Of a stretch of 64,000 nt of DNA, positions 17,391 to 26,195 are shown one piece after another. The stretch is taken from NCBI GenBank assembly GCA_934502885.1, contig CAKSUT010000003.1, forward strand, positions 108,519 through 172,518. Direction: 5' to 3'. Position numbers and translations under genes: made by a program. Below the pieces are notes generated by a model. It saw nothing but the letters and a program-made list of their open reading frames with translations, was not told the DNA's origin and did no database searches. Every line of letters starts with the position of its first letter. The stretch's first letter is position 1. Source of the DNA: an uncultured Eubacteriales bacterium (GTDB lineage: Bacteria; Bacillota; Clostridia; Oscillospirales; CAG-382).

Positions 17391-18833
17391 TTATCTTGCG
17401 CCGAAACGGCGGCGGTTCATCGTGTAGTATGCGTCGAGCTGATCCTTGGCGGCGGCGTCGAACGCCTGCTCCTCCTCGGACACGGTATACTCCGGAAGCT
17501 CGCTTCTTATCTTGTTTATGCGCTCTATGAGAAGCTCGACGTCATTTTTCTTCTTGCCCTCGGCGTCGGTTTCCTCAACGGGAGCTATATCCTCTATCTT
17601 ATCGGAATACGACCCTGAGAGATACAGAGACAGGCTTGCAAGCGCCGGACCCGCCATCTCGTAGAGCACGCTTGAGGCAAGTATTATCGTTTCAAGCGAT
17701 TCTCCGACAGTACCTCCGAGCGTTCTTGCACCGAGAGCGGCAAGACCTATCGTGACTCCTGCCTGCGGTATGAGTGCAAGACCGAGGTAATCCCTCACCT
17801 TTCTGTCCTTCTTACAGACGGCGCATCCCAAGAATGCACCGGCGTATTTGCCGACGATTCTCACAATAAAGTAAATAACGCCCACAACTATAAGCGGCGT
17901 TGCGCCTATGCTTCCAGACGTGCTGAAAAGTGCGTCTATGCGGAAGTTGAGTCCCGAGCGGACGAAAAACAACAGAAGTATCGGCGGACTGAAATAGTTG
18001 AGCTGTTTGAAAAGCTTGTCGTCGTCGGCAATGTTTCGGTAGACCGTACCCATTGACATACAACCGAGAAGCGGCGATATTTCAAGCACCGCACAGATTC
18101 CGCAGAACGTAAACAGAAGCGAAATGAGAATGATAAGCCTGTTGTCGGTCGAACGCTTTGATATGAGAAGCTTCAGTATAAATCCGAAAAGTCCGCCGAG
18201 AGCAAGCACCGCAAGGTTAGACAGAAGCGGCACTATTATACTCATTACATTGACGCTTGTACTCGACGCCGCACTCTGCGCAAGCGATATTGCGATACTG
18301 TAGGCAAGAAGCGCGATTATATCGTCAATTACGACAACCTGCAAAAGGGTGTTGACAAAGTCTCCCTTTGCGCCGGTCTGGCGTATTGTCATCATGGTTG
18401 ACGTAGACGAAGTCGCCGTTGCAAGAGCCGCAAGGACTATCGAGAACGAAAAATCAAGATGAAGCACGGTAAACGAGACGAAGAATATGAGTATCGCCGC
18501 AAGAAGCGCTTCAAACATGGTTATGATGATTACCTTTGCGCTGTTCTGCTTTATCACGGAGAGCTTGAAGTACTCGCCCGACGAGAATGCGATAAACGCA
18601 AGGGCAATATCCGACAGAAACTCCATGCCGTCAATGACGGTTCTCGGAACAAGGTCGAGACAAAAGCTCCCGAGAAGAACGCCTGCAAGAATATATGCGG
18701 TCACGTTCGGAAGATGAAGCCGCTTTGTTATTCTCGTTGCGGCAAAGCCCGTGAAAAACATAAGCGCTGTTGAGATTATTATCGACGCAACGGTTGATGT
18801 TCCCCGAAGTGCCGTTTGAATATAGCCTAACAA
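17391..18833 (-). CDS. Cation:proton antiporter, CPA2 family
   Basis: Integral membrane protein of 480 aa with about twelve to thirteen helices. Seen: HLPNVTAYILAGVLLG near the N-terminus, LALIAF-like SDIALAFIAFSSGEYF, ALATATSSTSTMMTIRQTGAKGDFVNTLLQVVVIDDIIALLAYS, where the Asp-Asp pair in VIDDIIAL is the ion-binding motif of CPA2 exchangers, and a C-terminal soluble tail of about 80 residues rich in charged amino acids. No TrkA-N domain is present, unlike KefB/C. Start is TTG 18833, seven bases after GAGGAGG. Divergent from a LysR regulator, which may control it. Confidence 0.9.
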   Translation of the reverse strand: MLGYIQTALRGTSTVASIIISTALMFFTGFAATRITKRLHLPNVTAYILAGVLLGSFCLDLVPRTVIDGMEFLSDIALAFIAFSSGEYFKLSVIKQNSAKVIIITMFEALLAAILIFFVSFTVLHLDFSFSIVLAALATATSSTSTMMTIRQTGAKGDFVNTLLQVVVIDDIIALLAYSIAISLAQSAASSTSVNVMSIIVPLLSNLAVLALGGLFGFILKLLISKRSTDNRLIILISLLFTFCGICAVLEISPLLGCMSMGTVYRNIADDDKLFKQLNYFSPPILLLFFVRSGLNFRIDALFSTSGSIGATPLIVVGVIYFIVRIVGKYAGAFLGCAVCKKDRKVRDYLGLALIPQAGVTIGLAALGARTLGGTVGESLETIILASSVLYEMAGPALASLSLYLSGSYSDKIEDIAPVEETDAEGKKKNDVELLIERINKIRSELPEYTVSEEEQAFDAAAKDQLDAYYTMNRRRFGAR

Positions 18834-18895
18834 ACAATTACCTCCTCTTTAACGATAAATATTTACTCTTTCGATCTTGAAAGATAATATATTAT

Positions 18896-18923
18896 ATGAT
18901 ACACTATTGTTCCATAAAGTCAA
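18896..18923 (-). promoter_or_regulatory. Promoter for the CPA2 antiporter operon
   Basis: Minus strand TTGACT (18918-18923), 16-bp spacer, TATCAT (18896-18901), in the AT-rich divergent region shared with the LysR gene. Confidence 0.6.
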
Positions 18924-18969
18924 ATGATATTATTTTGTGAGTACATAAATATTTTTAATGGAGGTTCGA

Positions 18970-19866
18970 ATGCTTGATATAAAAACCGACACGCTCATTG
19001 CCGTTGCAGAGGAAAAAAAGTTCACCGCTGCCGCCGAAAAGCTCTCGCTGACACAGCCTGCGGTAAGTCATCAGATAGGCAAGCTTGAGGAGGAGCTGGG
19101 GTGCAGGCTCTTTTTGCGCGGAAACGGTGATTTCAGGCTGACTCCGGAGGGTGAGATCGCCGTGAAATACGCAAGGCGCTTCAAGGCGATGTACGCAAAA
19201 ATGCTCACCGAAATAGACGACTGCGGAAAGAATCTCACCAAGGTGAGAATAGGCATAACGCACACCGCCGAGAGCAGTCTTATCGCCGAGGCACTCGCAA
19301 AGTGCGGAAGCTCGGAGAGCGGAGTTTTGATAACAATAATTACTGATACGATAAAAAATCTTTATAGTATGCTTGAAAATTATGAGCTTGACATAGCCAT
19401 AGTGGAAGACAAACCGACAAATCCCGGGCTTTATTCGGTGATGCTTGATACCGATTACCTCGTGTGCGTAATGTCGAACAACAATCCGCTTGCGAAGCAG
19501 TCGATGGTAACTCTCGGTGAGATAAAGAGACAGAGAATGATACTCCGTCTTCCGTCGTCGGCAACGCGAATGCTCTTTGAAGCGACTCTTGAAAGTCTCG
19601 GCGAGTCGATAGACTCCTTCAACGTCGTACTCGAGGTTGACAACATAGCGACGATAAAGAACCTCATAAGAAAGGATTTCGGAGTGTCGATACTTCCGAG
19701 AAGTGCGTGCCTCGACGAGCTTGGCAAAAAGAAAATCACGGCACTGCCCATAGAAAACCTCAGCATGGTACGTGAGACCAATATAGTTTACAAGAAGGAC
19801 TTTTCCCACACGGGAATACTCAAGGATATAACCCGTGCGTACAAGGACATCGAGAGAAAAGAGTAA
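18970..19866 (+). CDS. LysR family transcriptional regulator
   Basis: Regulator of 298 aa. The N-terminal winged helix-turn-helix is typical: FTAAAEKLSLTQPAVSHQIGKLEEELGCRLFLRG, followed by the linker helix and a two-lobe periplasmic-binding-like effector domain (KVRIGITHTAESSLIAEAL). The ATG at 18970 is preferred to the ATG at 18958, because GGAGG at 18960-18964 overlaps the first and is correctly spaced for the second. It is divergent from the CPA2 antiporter and 12 bases ahead of the DUF2130 gene, so it may regulate either one. Effector unknown. Confidence 0.92.
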   Translation: MLDIKTDTLIAVAEEKKFTAAAEKLSLTQPAVSHQIGKLEEELGCRLFLRGNGDFRLTPEGEIAVKYARRFKAMYAKMLTEIDDCGKNLTKVRIGITHTAESSLIAEALAKCGSSESGVLITIITDTIKNLYSMLENYELDIAIVEDKPTNPGLYSVMLDTDYLVCVMSNNNPLAKQSMVTLGEIKRQRMILRLPSSATRMLFEATLESLGESIDSFNVVLEVDNIATIKNLIRKDFGVSILPRSACLDELGKKKITALPIENLSMVRETNIVYKKDFSHTGILKDITRAYKDIERKE

Positions 19867-19878
19867 GGAGGAAACGGT

Positions 19879-21282
19879 ATGCAGGAGATAAAATGCCCGA
19901 AATGCGGCGAAGTATTCACGGTGGACGAATCGGGATATGCGGCGATAGTGAAGCAGGTAAGAGACCGTGAGTTTGAAAAAGAGCTTGAGGCGAGAAATCT
20001 TTCGGCGGTAAAGCTTGTCGAAACGGAGGCAAAGATAAAATTCGACGAAGAGCTTCGCCGCAAGGACGATGAAATAAACGCTCTGCGTTCCGCAATAGAG
20101 TCGGGCGACGCCGCAAAGAAGCTTGCCGTAAGTGACGCCGAAACAAAGAAGAACCGCGAAATATCCGAGAAGGACGCTGTAATCGCGGAGCTTCGCGCAA
20201 AGCTTGACGCGGCGGCAGGCGAGAGAAAGCTTGCGGTAAACGAGGCGGTGAACGAAAAGGAGACCGAGATACTCTCCCTCAAAGCGAAGCTCGAAAGCAA
20301 GGAAAACGAATCGGCTCTTGCCGTAAAGGTTGCCGTCGCAGAGAAGGACGAGGAGCTGTCAAAACAACGCGAGAAAATTGCGCTGTTAAACGGAAAAATC
20401 GAAGCGGAGGCAAAGTCGGCAGAGCTGAATGCGCAGTCAATCAGGGAGAAGTACGAGGAAAAACTGCACGATAAGGATGATCAGATTGCCTACTACAAGG
20501 ATTTAAAGGCACGTCAGTCAACGAAAATGGTCGGCGAAACCCTCGAACAGCACTGCGAGATTGAGTTCAACCGTCTTCGTGCAACAGGCTTCAGAAACGC
20601 CTACTTCGAAAAGGACAACGACGCACGCACCGGAAGCAAGGGAGACTACATATTCCGCGAAAGCGACGAGGACGGCACAGAGTTTATCTCGATAATGTTC
20701 GAGATGAAAAACGAGATGTCGGAGACTGCGACAAAGCACAAAAACGAGGACTTCTTCAAGGAGCTTGACAAGGACAGAAACGAGAAAAAGTGCGAGTATG
20801 CGGTGCTTGTGTCTCTTCTCGAAGCGGACAGCGAGCTTTACAATTCCGGAATAGTCGATGTTTCGTACAGGTATCCGAAGATGTACGTAATTCGTCCGCA
20901 GTTCTTCATTCCGATGATAACGCTTCTGCGAAACGCTGCGCAGGAGTCGCTTTCATACCGCCGTCAGCTTATAAGTATGCAGAACCAGAACATCGATATC
21001 TCGCATTTTGAAGACGACATGAACGATTTCAAGGATAAGTTTTCACGCAACTACAGACTCGCAAGCGAGAAGTTCTCCAAGGCAATCGAGGAGATAGACA
21101 AGACCATCGACCACCTGCAAAAGACAAAGGATGCGCTTCTTTCCTCCGAGAACAATCTGCGCCTTGCGAACAACAAAGCGGAGGAGCTGTCGATAAAGCG
21201 TCTTACGAAGAATAACCCCACCATGGCCGAAAAGTTCGCCGCACTGAAGGCTGAGGACGCGAAGCCGGAGAATAACGAATAA
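19879..21282 (+). CDS. DUF2130 protein: zinc ribbon, long coiled coil, nuclease-like domain
   Basis: Protein of 467 aa. It begins with IKCPKCGEVF, half of a zinc-ribbon-like CxxC motif, followed by about 180 residues of Glu/Lys/Ala-rich coiled coil (about 25-205). The DUF2130 core follows (KMVGETLEQHCEIEFNRL onward); it contains GSKGDYIFR and, about 20 residues later, MFEMKNE, a spacing of Asp and Glu-x-Lys reminiscent of PD-(D/E)XK nucleases. A further helical tail ends the protein. Function is unknown; related nuclease-fold proteins act on DNA. Start has a strong AAGGAGG site, 12 bases after the LysR stop, so the two are co-transcribed. Confidence 0.85.
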   Translation: MQEIKCPKCGEVFTVDESGYAAIVKQVRDREFEKELEARNLSAVKLVETEAKIKFDEELRRKDDEINALRSAIESGDAAKKLAVSDAETKKNREISEKDAVIAELRAKLDAAAGERKLAVNEAVNEKETEILSLKAKLESKENESALAVKVAVAEKDEELSKQREKIALLNGKIEAEAKSAELNAQSIREKYEEKLHDKDDQIAYYKDLKARQSTKMVGETLEQHCEIEFNRLRATGFRNAYFEKDNDARTGSKGDYIFRESDEDGTEFISIMFEMKNEMSETATKHKNEDFFKELDKDRNEKKCEYAVLVSLLEADSELYNSGIVDVSYRYPKMYVIRPQFFIPMITLLRNAAQESLSYRRQLISMQNQNIDISHFEDDMNDFKDKFSRNYRLASEKFSKAIEEIDKTIDHLQKTKDALLSSENNLRLANNKAEELSIKRLTKNNPTMAEKFAALKAEDAKPENNE

Positions 21283-21289
21283 GAGATAA

Positions 21290-21321
21290 AAAATCCGCGG
21301 CATATATGCCGCGGATTTTTC
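21290..21321. terminator. Bidirectional terminator between DUF2130 and purine permease genes
   Basis: Near-perfect palindrome (21292-21303 with 21306-21317 region), A-run on the left and T-run on the right, so it works for both convergent genes. Confidence 0.85.
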
Positions 21322-21386
21322 GATCATAATGCAATTCGGCTTCGTCGAAAACCGTTCTGTCCTAAGCCTTTGGTGTTTCGGAGGAA

Positions 21387-22808
21387 TCAGACAACAAGGA
21401 AGAACTTTACGAGGAAGAGTGCGGAAATTACATATGTAAGTATCGAAACTTCCTTTGCCTTGCCGGTGAACACCTTGATAATCGTGTAGGAGATGAGTCC
21501 GAGACCGATGCCGTGACCGATAGAACCGGAGACAGGCATTGCGATTATCATGAGCGCAACGGGAAGACCTTGTGTGATATCGTCGAAGTTTACGTTCTTA
21601 AGACCTCCGAGCATGAGGAAGCCGACATAGATAAGTGCTGCTGAGGTTGCCGGTGCCGGGATAACTGCGGCGATGGGGGCGATAAACATACAAGCGAGGA
21701 ACATAATGCCTGTCGTGAGTGCGGTAAGACCGGTTCTGCCGCCTGCCTCAACTCCCGATGCGGACTCAACGAAGGTGGTAACGGTGGAGGTACCTGTAAC
21801 GGAACCTGCAACGGTACCGATAGCGTCGGCAAGAAGAGCCTCCTTCATGTTGGGCATATTGCCGTCTTTATCAACCATTCCGGCACGGGAGGCTGTACCT
21901 ACGAGAGTGCCTATGGTATCGAACATATCGATAATGCAGAAAGTGATGACGAGAGTCGTTACGGTGAAGAAGCCGACGTTTACGAGTCCGGCAAAGTTAA
22001 ACTTGAAGAGAGTCGTCTCGACAAGATCGCCGAACGGAGGAATAAAGCCTTCGGGCTTTATGCTTGCAAAGGGATTGATGCCGAATATTGCAAAATCAGC
22101 AACCCAGTGAACAACCGACGCACCGAGCATACCGAAAAGAACCGCACCCTTTACCTTGTGGTGTGCAAGAATCACTATGAGGAAGAGTCCGATAAACATC
22201 GTGACAACCGAGAGAACCATTCTGTTGTAGCCGCTTCCCATTGCGTTGAGAGCGTATTTGGGAGTGAGCGCACCGAAGAAGTCTCTCATCATAAAGAACG
22301 GACCGCCGTTTTCGGAATAAACGCCGGCATTCGAGCCGAAGCCGATGTTGAGGAGCATAAGTCCTATCGCAGGAGCGATACCGAAACGGACGCCGAGAGG
22401 AATAGACTCAACTATCTTCTCTCTTACATTGAGTACGGAAAGAACACAGAACACAATACCCTCAATGAGGATTATGCACAGTCCCGCTCTGAACGACTCA
22501 AGATAAGTGAGACCGACGAAGGTCATATTTGTAACGACGTATGCGAAAAAGCTGTTGAGTCCCATACCGGGCGCCATTGCAAAGGGCTTGTTTGCGGCGA
22601 ATGCCATGACGAACGTGCCGATTGCGGAGGAAATACAGGTTGCGAGGAACACTGCGTTCCAGAGGTTCTGACCTTCAGCGCCAAAGTTTGTGAGAAGGTT
22701 CGGGTTCAGTGCGACAATGTACGCCATTGTCATGAACGTTGTAAGACCGGCGATTATTTCTGTCTTGACTGTAGTGCCGTTTTCCTTGAGACGGAATAAC
22801 TTTTCCAT
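21387..22808 (-). CDS. NCS2 family purine permease (AzgA/PbuG subfamily)
   Basis: Twelve- to fourteen-helix permease of 473 aa for hypoxanthine, guanine or adenine. Subfamily hallmarks: KTEIIAGLTTFMTMAYIVALNPNLL at the N-terminus, AFAANKPFAMAPGMGLNSFFAY (substrate-binding helix 3), FCIIDMFDTIGTLVGTASRAGM (helix 8 with Asp) and GSVTGTSTVTTFVESASGVEAGGRTGLTA (helix 10). RBS AAGAGGTG precedes ATG 22808. It is monocistronic, with a promoter about 70 bases upstream and no purine-riboswitch-like leader. Confidence 0.93.
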   Translation of the reverse strand: MEKLFRLKENGTTVKTEIIAGLTTFMTMAYIVALNPNLLTNFGAEGQNLWNAVFLATCISSAIGTFVMAFAANKPFAMAPGMGLNSFFAYVVTNMTFVGLTYLESFRAGLCIILIEGIVFCVLSVLNVREKIVESIPLGVRFGIAPAIGLMLLNIGFGSNAGVYSENGGPFFMMRDFFGALTPKYALNAMGSGYNRMVLSVVTMFIGLFLIVILAHHKVKGAVLFGMLGASVVHWVADFAIFGINPFASIKPEGFIPPFGDLVETTLFKFNFAGLVNVGFFTVTTLVITFCIIDMFDTIGTLVGTASRAGMVDKDGNMPNMKEALLADAIGTVAGSVTGTSTVTTFVESASGVEAGGRTGLTALTTGIMFLACMFIAPIAAVIPAPATSAALIYVGFLMLGGLKNVNFDDITQGLPVALMIIAMPVSGSIGHGIGLGLISYTIIKVFTGKAKEVSILTYVISALFLVKFFLVV

Positions 22809-22876
22809 TTCTTTGAAACACCTCTTATTTTATTTTTTGCGTGCGGCACCGTGAAAGCACACCGCACAACGACATA

Positions 22877-22905
22877 AGTATACCACAGTTTCCGTTTTTC
22901 GTCAA
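22877..22905 (-). promoter_or_regulatory. Promoter for the purine permease
   Basis: Minus strand TTGACG (22900-22905), 17-bp spacer, TATACT (22877-22882). The resulting leader of about 60 nt is too short for a purine aptamer. Confidence 0.75.
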
Positions 22906-22999
22906 CGATTTGGAATGCAAAAGTCAAAAATCGTCTCTTTGCACAAAATTAACACCGACTCACTGTCAAAAAAGACGGTAAGTTTCCGCACATTTTCGA

Positions 23000-23041
23000 A
23001 AACAATGCGGCGTGCCGCATAAAAATTCACGGCACACCGCA
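23000..23041 (-). terminator. Terminator after the shikimate kinase-NlpC/P60 gene
   Basis: Eleven-bp stem (23006-23016 with 23031-23041, one G-U pair), followed on the minus strand by TTGTTTTC. Confidence 0.75.
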
Positions 23042-23050
23042 TATTTTTCC

Positions 23051-24331
23051 TTATTTTACTCTCGCGAAACAGAGTATAGAGTTTCTGTCAAAACCCGAGA
23101 GTTTCTTTGTCTCAACCGTTCCGGCGCACGCTGACGCATGAACCGCAAGTCCTTCTCCGATATACATTGCGACATGACCTTTCATGTATATTATATCGCC
23201 TGAGCGAAGGTCGCTTTCCTGTATTTCATACACATACCTGCCGTCAAACGCCGAGTCTCTGAACATCGTCTTTCCGCACAGTCCGTATGCCGTGAACACA
23301 AGCCCCGAGCAGTCTATCCCGGAGGGCGACTTTCCGCCCCACCTGTACGGAGTGCCGACATAAGAAAGTGCATACTTCGCGGCGCGTTCGCCGACGGGAA
23401 GCTGCGCATAATTATCTCTGAAAGCTTCCTTTCTTGCGTAAAACGCTCTTCCGCTCAAAAGCACCTTCAAAAACCTTTCGTTCACGTACTCGTCGGAGAG
23501 TATAACCCGCGAACCTCTCGGAAGCGTAAGTATCGGCGCGCCTCTGTATTCGGGAGTCGGAAGAAGGTCGCACCACGATGAATACACTGTTGACGCAGCT
23601 TTGCGGAATTGCGGCTCGGCACGTCTTGAGGTATCGCGTGCTCTTAGATAGCCGCGGTAGCCGTAGTCGGTCTCGCAGAAGAAATATTCTCCGCCCTTGA
23701 GAATGCGGATATTCGTTCCGAAAAGGAGAGAATCGGTCATTTCGGAGTTTCCGTCCGGTTCCTTATAAAGCGGCGCCTCGGGGACATTCACAAAATGCGA
23801 CCTGTCGTCTGAGGCTGTCGGTGTTGCGGCTGTGCGGAACATTATGCGGATAATCTTCATTGCCGTGCCGTCGGGCGTACTCTCGGGACGAAGCGTTATA
23901 TCGGCGCATTTTGCGTACATAGGCGCGCGCTTTTCGTATATTTCGCGAAGTCCCGCCTCTCCCCTTGCGGCAAGAGGACGTTTACCGCTTCTGCCGGCAA
24001 TAACGCGCTGCAAGCACTGTGAAAACTGCGCGTCTATGAAAACGGTCTTTCCCGTGCTTCTCATTACGGCAGTGTTTTCTTGGCGCATCGGTGTGCCGCC
24101 TCCGCAGGAAACGACGAGGTTTTCACGTTCGGATATCTCTCTCAGAACTCCGCTTTCAAGTTCTCTGAAACAGTCCTCGCCTTTAGCCGCAAATATTCCG
24201 GTTATGTCGCCGTACCTTTCGGTTATCACCGCGTCAAGGTCAACAAATTCCCTCCCGGTCTTTGCGGCAAGCTTCTTCCCCACCGTCGTTTTTCCGCAGC
24301 CCATGAATCCGCACAGGTATATATTGTTCAA
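23051..24331 (-). CDS. Shikimate kinase fused to SH3-like and NlpC/P60 peptidase domains
   Basis: One uninterrupted frame of 426 aa with two unrelated enzymes. Residues 1-165 are a full shikimate kinase: P-loop GFMGCGKTT (8-16), DLD (31-33), FRELE (55-59), CGGGTP (76-81), lid GRSGKRPLA (113-121) and R135. It should phosphorylate shikimate in the aromatic amino acid pathway. Residues about 178-305 look like one or two bacterial SH3 domains. Residues 313-426 are an NlpC/P60 peptidase with Cys341 (DCSGL), His386 (GHVAMYIG) and a third polar site near His398. Such peptidases cut cell-wall peptides, yet no signal peptide exists at the N-terminus. TTG 24331 follows GGGGGA and gives the normal kinase start; an upstream in-frame TTG (24367) is poorer. 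An internal start at Met158 could release the wall-enzyme half, but no good signal is seen. Confidence 0.85.
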   Translation of the reverse strand: MNNIYLCGFMGCGKTTVGKKLAAKTGREFVDLDAVITERYGDITGIFAAKGEDCFRELESGVLREISERENLVVSCGGGTPMRQENTAVMRSTGKTVFIDAQFSQCLQRVIAGRSGKRPLAARGEAGLREIYEKRAPMYAKCADITLRPESTPDGTAMKIIRIMFRTAATPTASDDRSHFVNVPEAPLYKEPDGNSEMTDSLLFGTNIRILKGGEYFFCETDYGYRGYLRARDTSRRAEPQFRKAASTVYSSWCDLLPTPEYRGAPILTLPRGSRVILSDEYVNERFLKVLLSGRAFYARKEAFRDNYAQLPVGERAAKYALSYVGTPYRWGGKSPSGIDCSGLVFTAYGLCGKTMFRDSAFDGRYVYEIQESDLRSGDIIYMKGHVAMYIGEGLAVHASACAGTVETKKLSGFDRNSILCFARVK

Positions 24332-24404
24332 TATCCGTCCCCCGTTCGTTAAACAGTACTCAATCAATTATATGCGCAGTTCGTACATATATAATACAAG
24401 TCAC

Positions 24405-25529
24405 TTACCTCTTATAATACTGATAGAGGTTGCATTTTATCATGCCGTTGTAGAGCTTGCGCACCTTGTCGGCTTTTCTGCCGTAGAGACGTTCAAATTC
24501 CTCTTCCGACGTGATAAGGTACATCTGCCACGGCGGAACAACCTTGGTAAGCACCCGACCGAGCTTGCGGTAAAGTTCCCTTGCCTCTGAAATACTCGCC
24601 ATTCTCTCGCCGTAGGGCGGATTGAACACGAGAGTCGTGCGAATGTCGTGCTTCTCAATTTTCAGTGCGTCCTTGCGGAACACGTCTATGCAGTCGGAGA
24701 CACCGGCACGTGCGGCGTTGGCTTTCGTAAGCTCCACGCAGTCCGCATCTATATCCGACGCAAAAGCGTGGAAGCCGTTTTTCACGGCGGCGTCTCTCGC
24801 TTCGACACGCGCATTTCTCCAAACGGGCTTAGGGATAAACTCAAAATGCTCCGCGGCAAAACGTCTTGCAATACCGGGTGCGATGTTTCTCATCATGAGC
24901 GACGCTTCAATAGGAAGCGTACCGGAACCGCAGAACGGATCCCAGAAAAGGACGTTCTCACGGGGTCTCGAGAGCTTCACTATCGCCGCCGCAAGAGTTT
25001 CCCTTATCGGCGCGTCGTTCGCCTCGGTGCGGTATCCGCGCTTGAAAAGCGGGTTTCCGCTTGTGTCTATCATAAGGCACGCTTTGTCGTTGAGAATGAA
25101 AAACTCTATGCGAACCTTGGTTTTGCACTCGGGGAAAATACTTATCGGGTATTTCGTCTTAAGTCTTTCGACTATCGCTTTTTTGACAATGCTCTGACAG
25201 TCGGGAATGCTGAAAAGCTTTGAGCGCACCGAATGACCGCTGACGGGGAATGCGTCCTCACTTCCGATAAAATCCTCCCACGGAAGAGCCTTTACTCCGT
25301 CGAAAAGCTCCGTGAACGACTCCGCACGGAACGAACCGACGACTATGTACAGCCTTTCGGCACAGCGAAGCCACATATTGCACCTTGCGACAGCGTCAAT
25401 ACCTCCCGTGAAATACACTCTGCCGTCTATCGTCTCGGTTCTCTCATAGCCGAGCGCATCTATTTCTTCGCCGACAAGTCCCTCGAGTCCGAAAAGACAG
25501 GTGGCGGCGTAGTTCAACTTATCATTCAT
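24405..25529 (-). CDS. THUMP-domain rRNA guanine methyltransferase (RlmL/YpsC family)
   Basis: SAM-dependent RNA methyltransferase of 374 aa, predicted to make m2G in 23S rRNA. A THUMP domain occupies about residues 50-160 with the ferredoxin-like lead-in (ATCLFGLEGLVGEEIDALGY). The Rossmann-fold methyltransferase follows, with SAM motif LFWDPFCGSGTLPIEASLM and catalytic NPPYGERM. RlmL-type length for Firmicutes YpsC. Start ATG 25529 lies six bases after the stop of the four-helix membrane protein gene. The shikimate kinase fusion gene lies 73 bases downstream, so all three may be co-transcribed. Confidence 0.9.
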   Translation of the reverse strand: MNDKLNYAATCLFGLEGLVGEEIDALGYERTETIDGRVYFTGGIDAVARCNMWLRCAERLYIVVGSFRAESFTELFDGVKALPWEDFIGSEDAFPVSGHSVRSKLFSIPDCQSIVKKAIVERLKTKYPISIFPECKTKVRIEFFILNDKACLMIDTSGNPLFKRGYRTEANDAPIRETLAAAIVKLSRPRENVLFWDPFCGSGTLPIEASLMMRNIAPGIARRFAAEHFEFIPKPVWRNARVEARDAAVKNGFHAFASDIDADCVELTKANAARAGVSDCIDVFRKDALKIEKHDIRTTLVFNPPYGERMASISEARELYRKLGRVLTKVVPPWQMYLITSEEEFERLYGRKADKVRKLYNGMIKCNLYQYYKR

Positions 25530-25535
25530 GCGGTA

Positions 25536-26009
25536 TTACTTCTCCTTTTTGTCACCGAGGTCGGCGTAAAGCTTTTTATAATCCTTGCCGTCGTTGCGCA
25601 CCCTTGCGGCAAGTCCGCGGAAAACGAGGTAAACCGCGCATATTACGGCGTAAACTATAATGAATATGAAGGAAACGTACATAAAGTTTCCGAGAAGCGA
25701 ATACTTGCCCAAAAGCACGAAAAACGAAACGTAAACTCCGATGTACGTGACGGCAAAGTTTGCAAGCACCTTGAAAATCATGTCGGTTTTCATCGCAGAC
25801 GCAACCGTCACCGCAAGCGACAGGAACGCCGAAAAGCAGAGTATCGCACCGAAAAGTATGATTCTTGTGCCGAATACGGCGAAACCGTCGGCGTCACGTG
25901 TTATGTTGTTCTCAATCATGCTGCCGGCGGCAAGAAAGCCGAGAGTGCCTAAAGTGAAGAATATGCACACCCTTTTCAGAAAATCCGAAAGTCCTCTTAA
26001 AAACGTCAT
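25536..26009 (-). CDS. Conserved four-helix membrane protein, unknown function
   Basis: Protein of 157 aa. Four hydrophobic segments are visible: VCIFFTLGTLGFLAAGSMI, TRIILFGAILCFSAFLSLAVTVA, VLANFAVTYIGVYVSFFVLLG and FMYVSFIFIIVYAVICAVYLVF, then a charged cytosolic tail ending in DKKEK. No family is recognised with certainty; the arrangement recalls DUF3021-type proteins. It precedes the rRNA methyltransferase gene by six bases. Confidence 0.7.
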   Translation of the reverse strand: MTFLRGLSDFLKRVCIFFTLGTLGFLAAGSMIENNITRDADGFAVFGTRIILFGAILCFSAFLSLAVTVASAMKTDMIFKVLANFAVTYIGVYVSFFVLLGKYSLLGNFMYVSFIFIIVYAVICAVYLVFRGLAARVRNDGKDYKKLYADLGDKKEK

Positions 26010-26136
26010 TTTCTCAAATCCTTTCCGTAATGCAAATGTGACACAAAGCCATGATAATTATACCCGAAGGCGTTCATATTTTCAAGCGGCTTGCAAATCA
26101 CGGGTTTGAACATTTTGTAAAATCGCCGTCATTTAC

Positions 26137-26165
26137 TTGAAATGCCGCACGGCGTATGATAAAAT
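26137..26165 (+). promoter_or_regulatory. Promoter for the 26196 membrane protein gene
   Basis: TTGAAA (26137-26142), 17-bp spacer, TAAAAT (26160-26165), 30 bases upstream of the TTG start. Confidence 0.75.
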
Positions 26166-26195
26166 ATTCCGTGAAATAAATTCGGAGGCGGTTTT

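Noticed and set aside
22800..22905. Purine riboswitch in front of the NCS2 permease
   Set aside because: The leader from the promoter to the start codon is about 60 nt and lacks the conserved loop-loop sequences.
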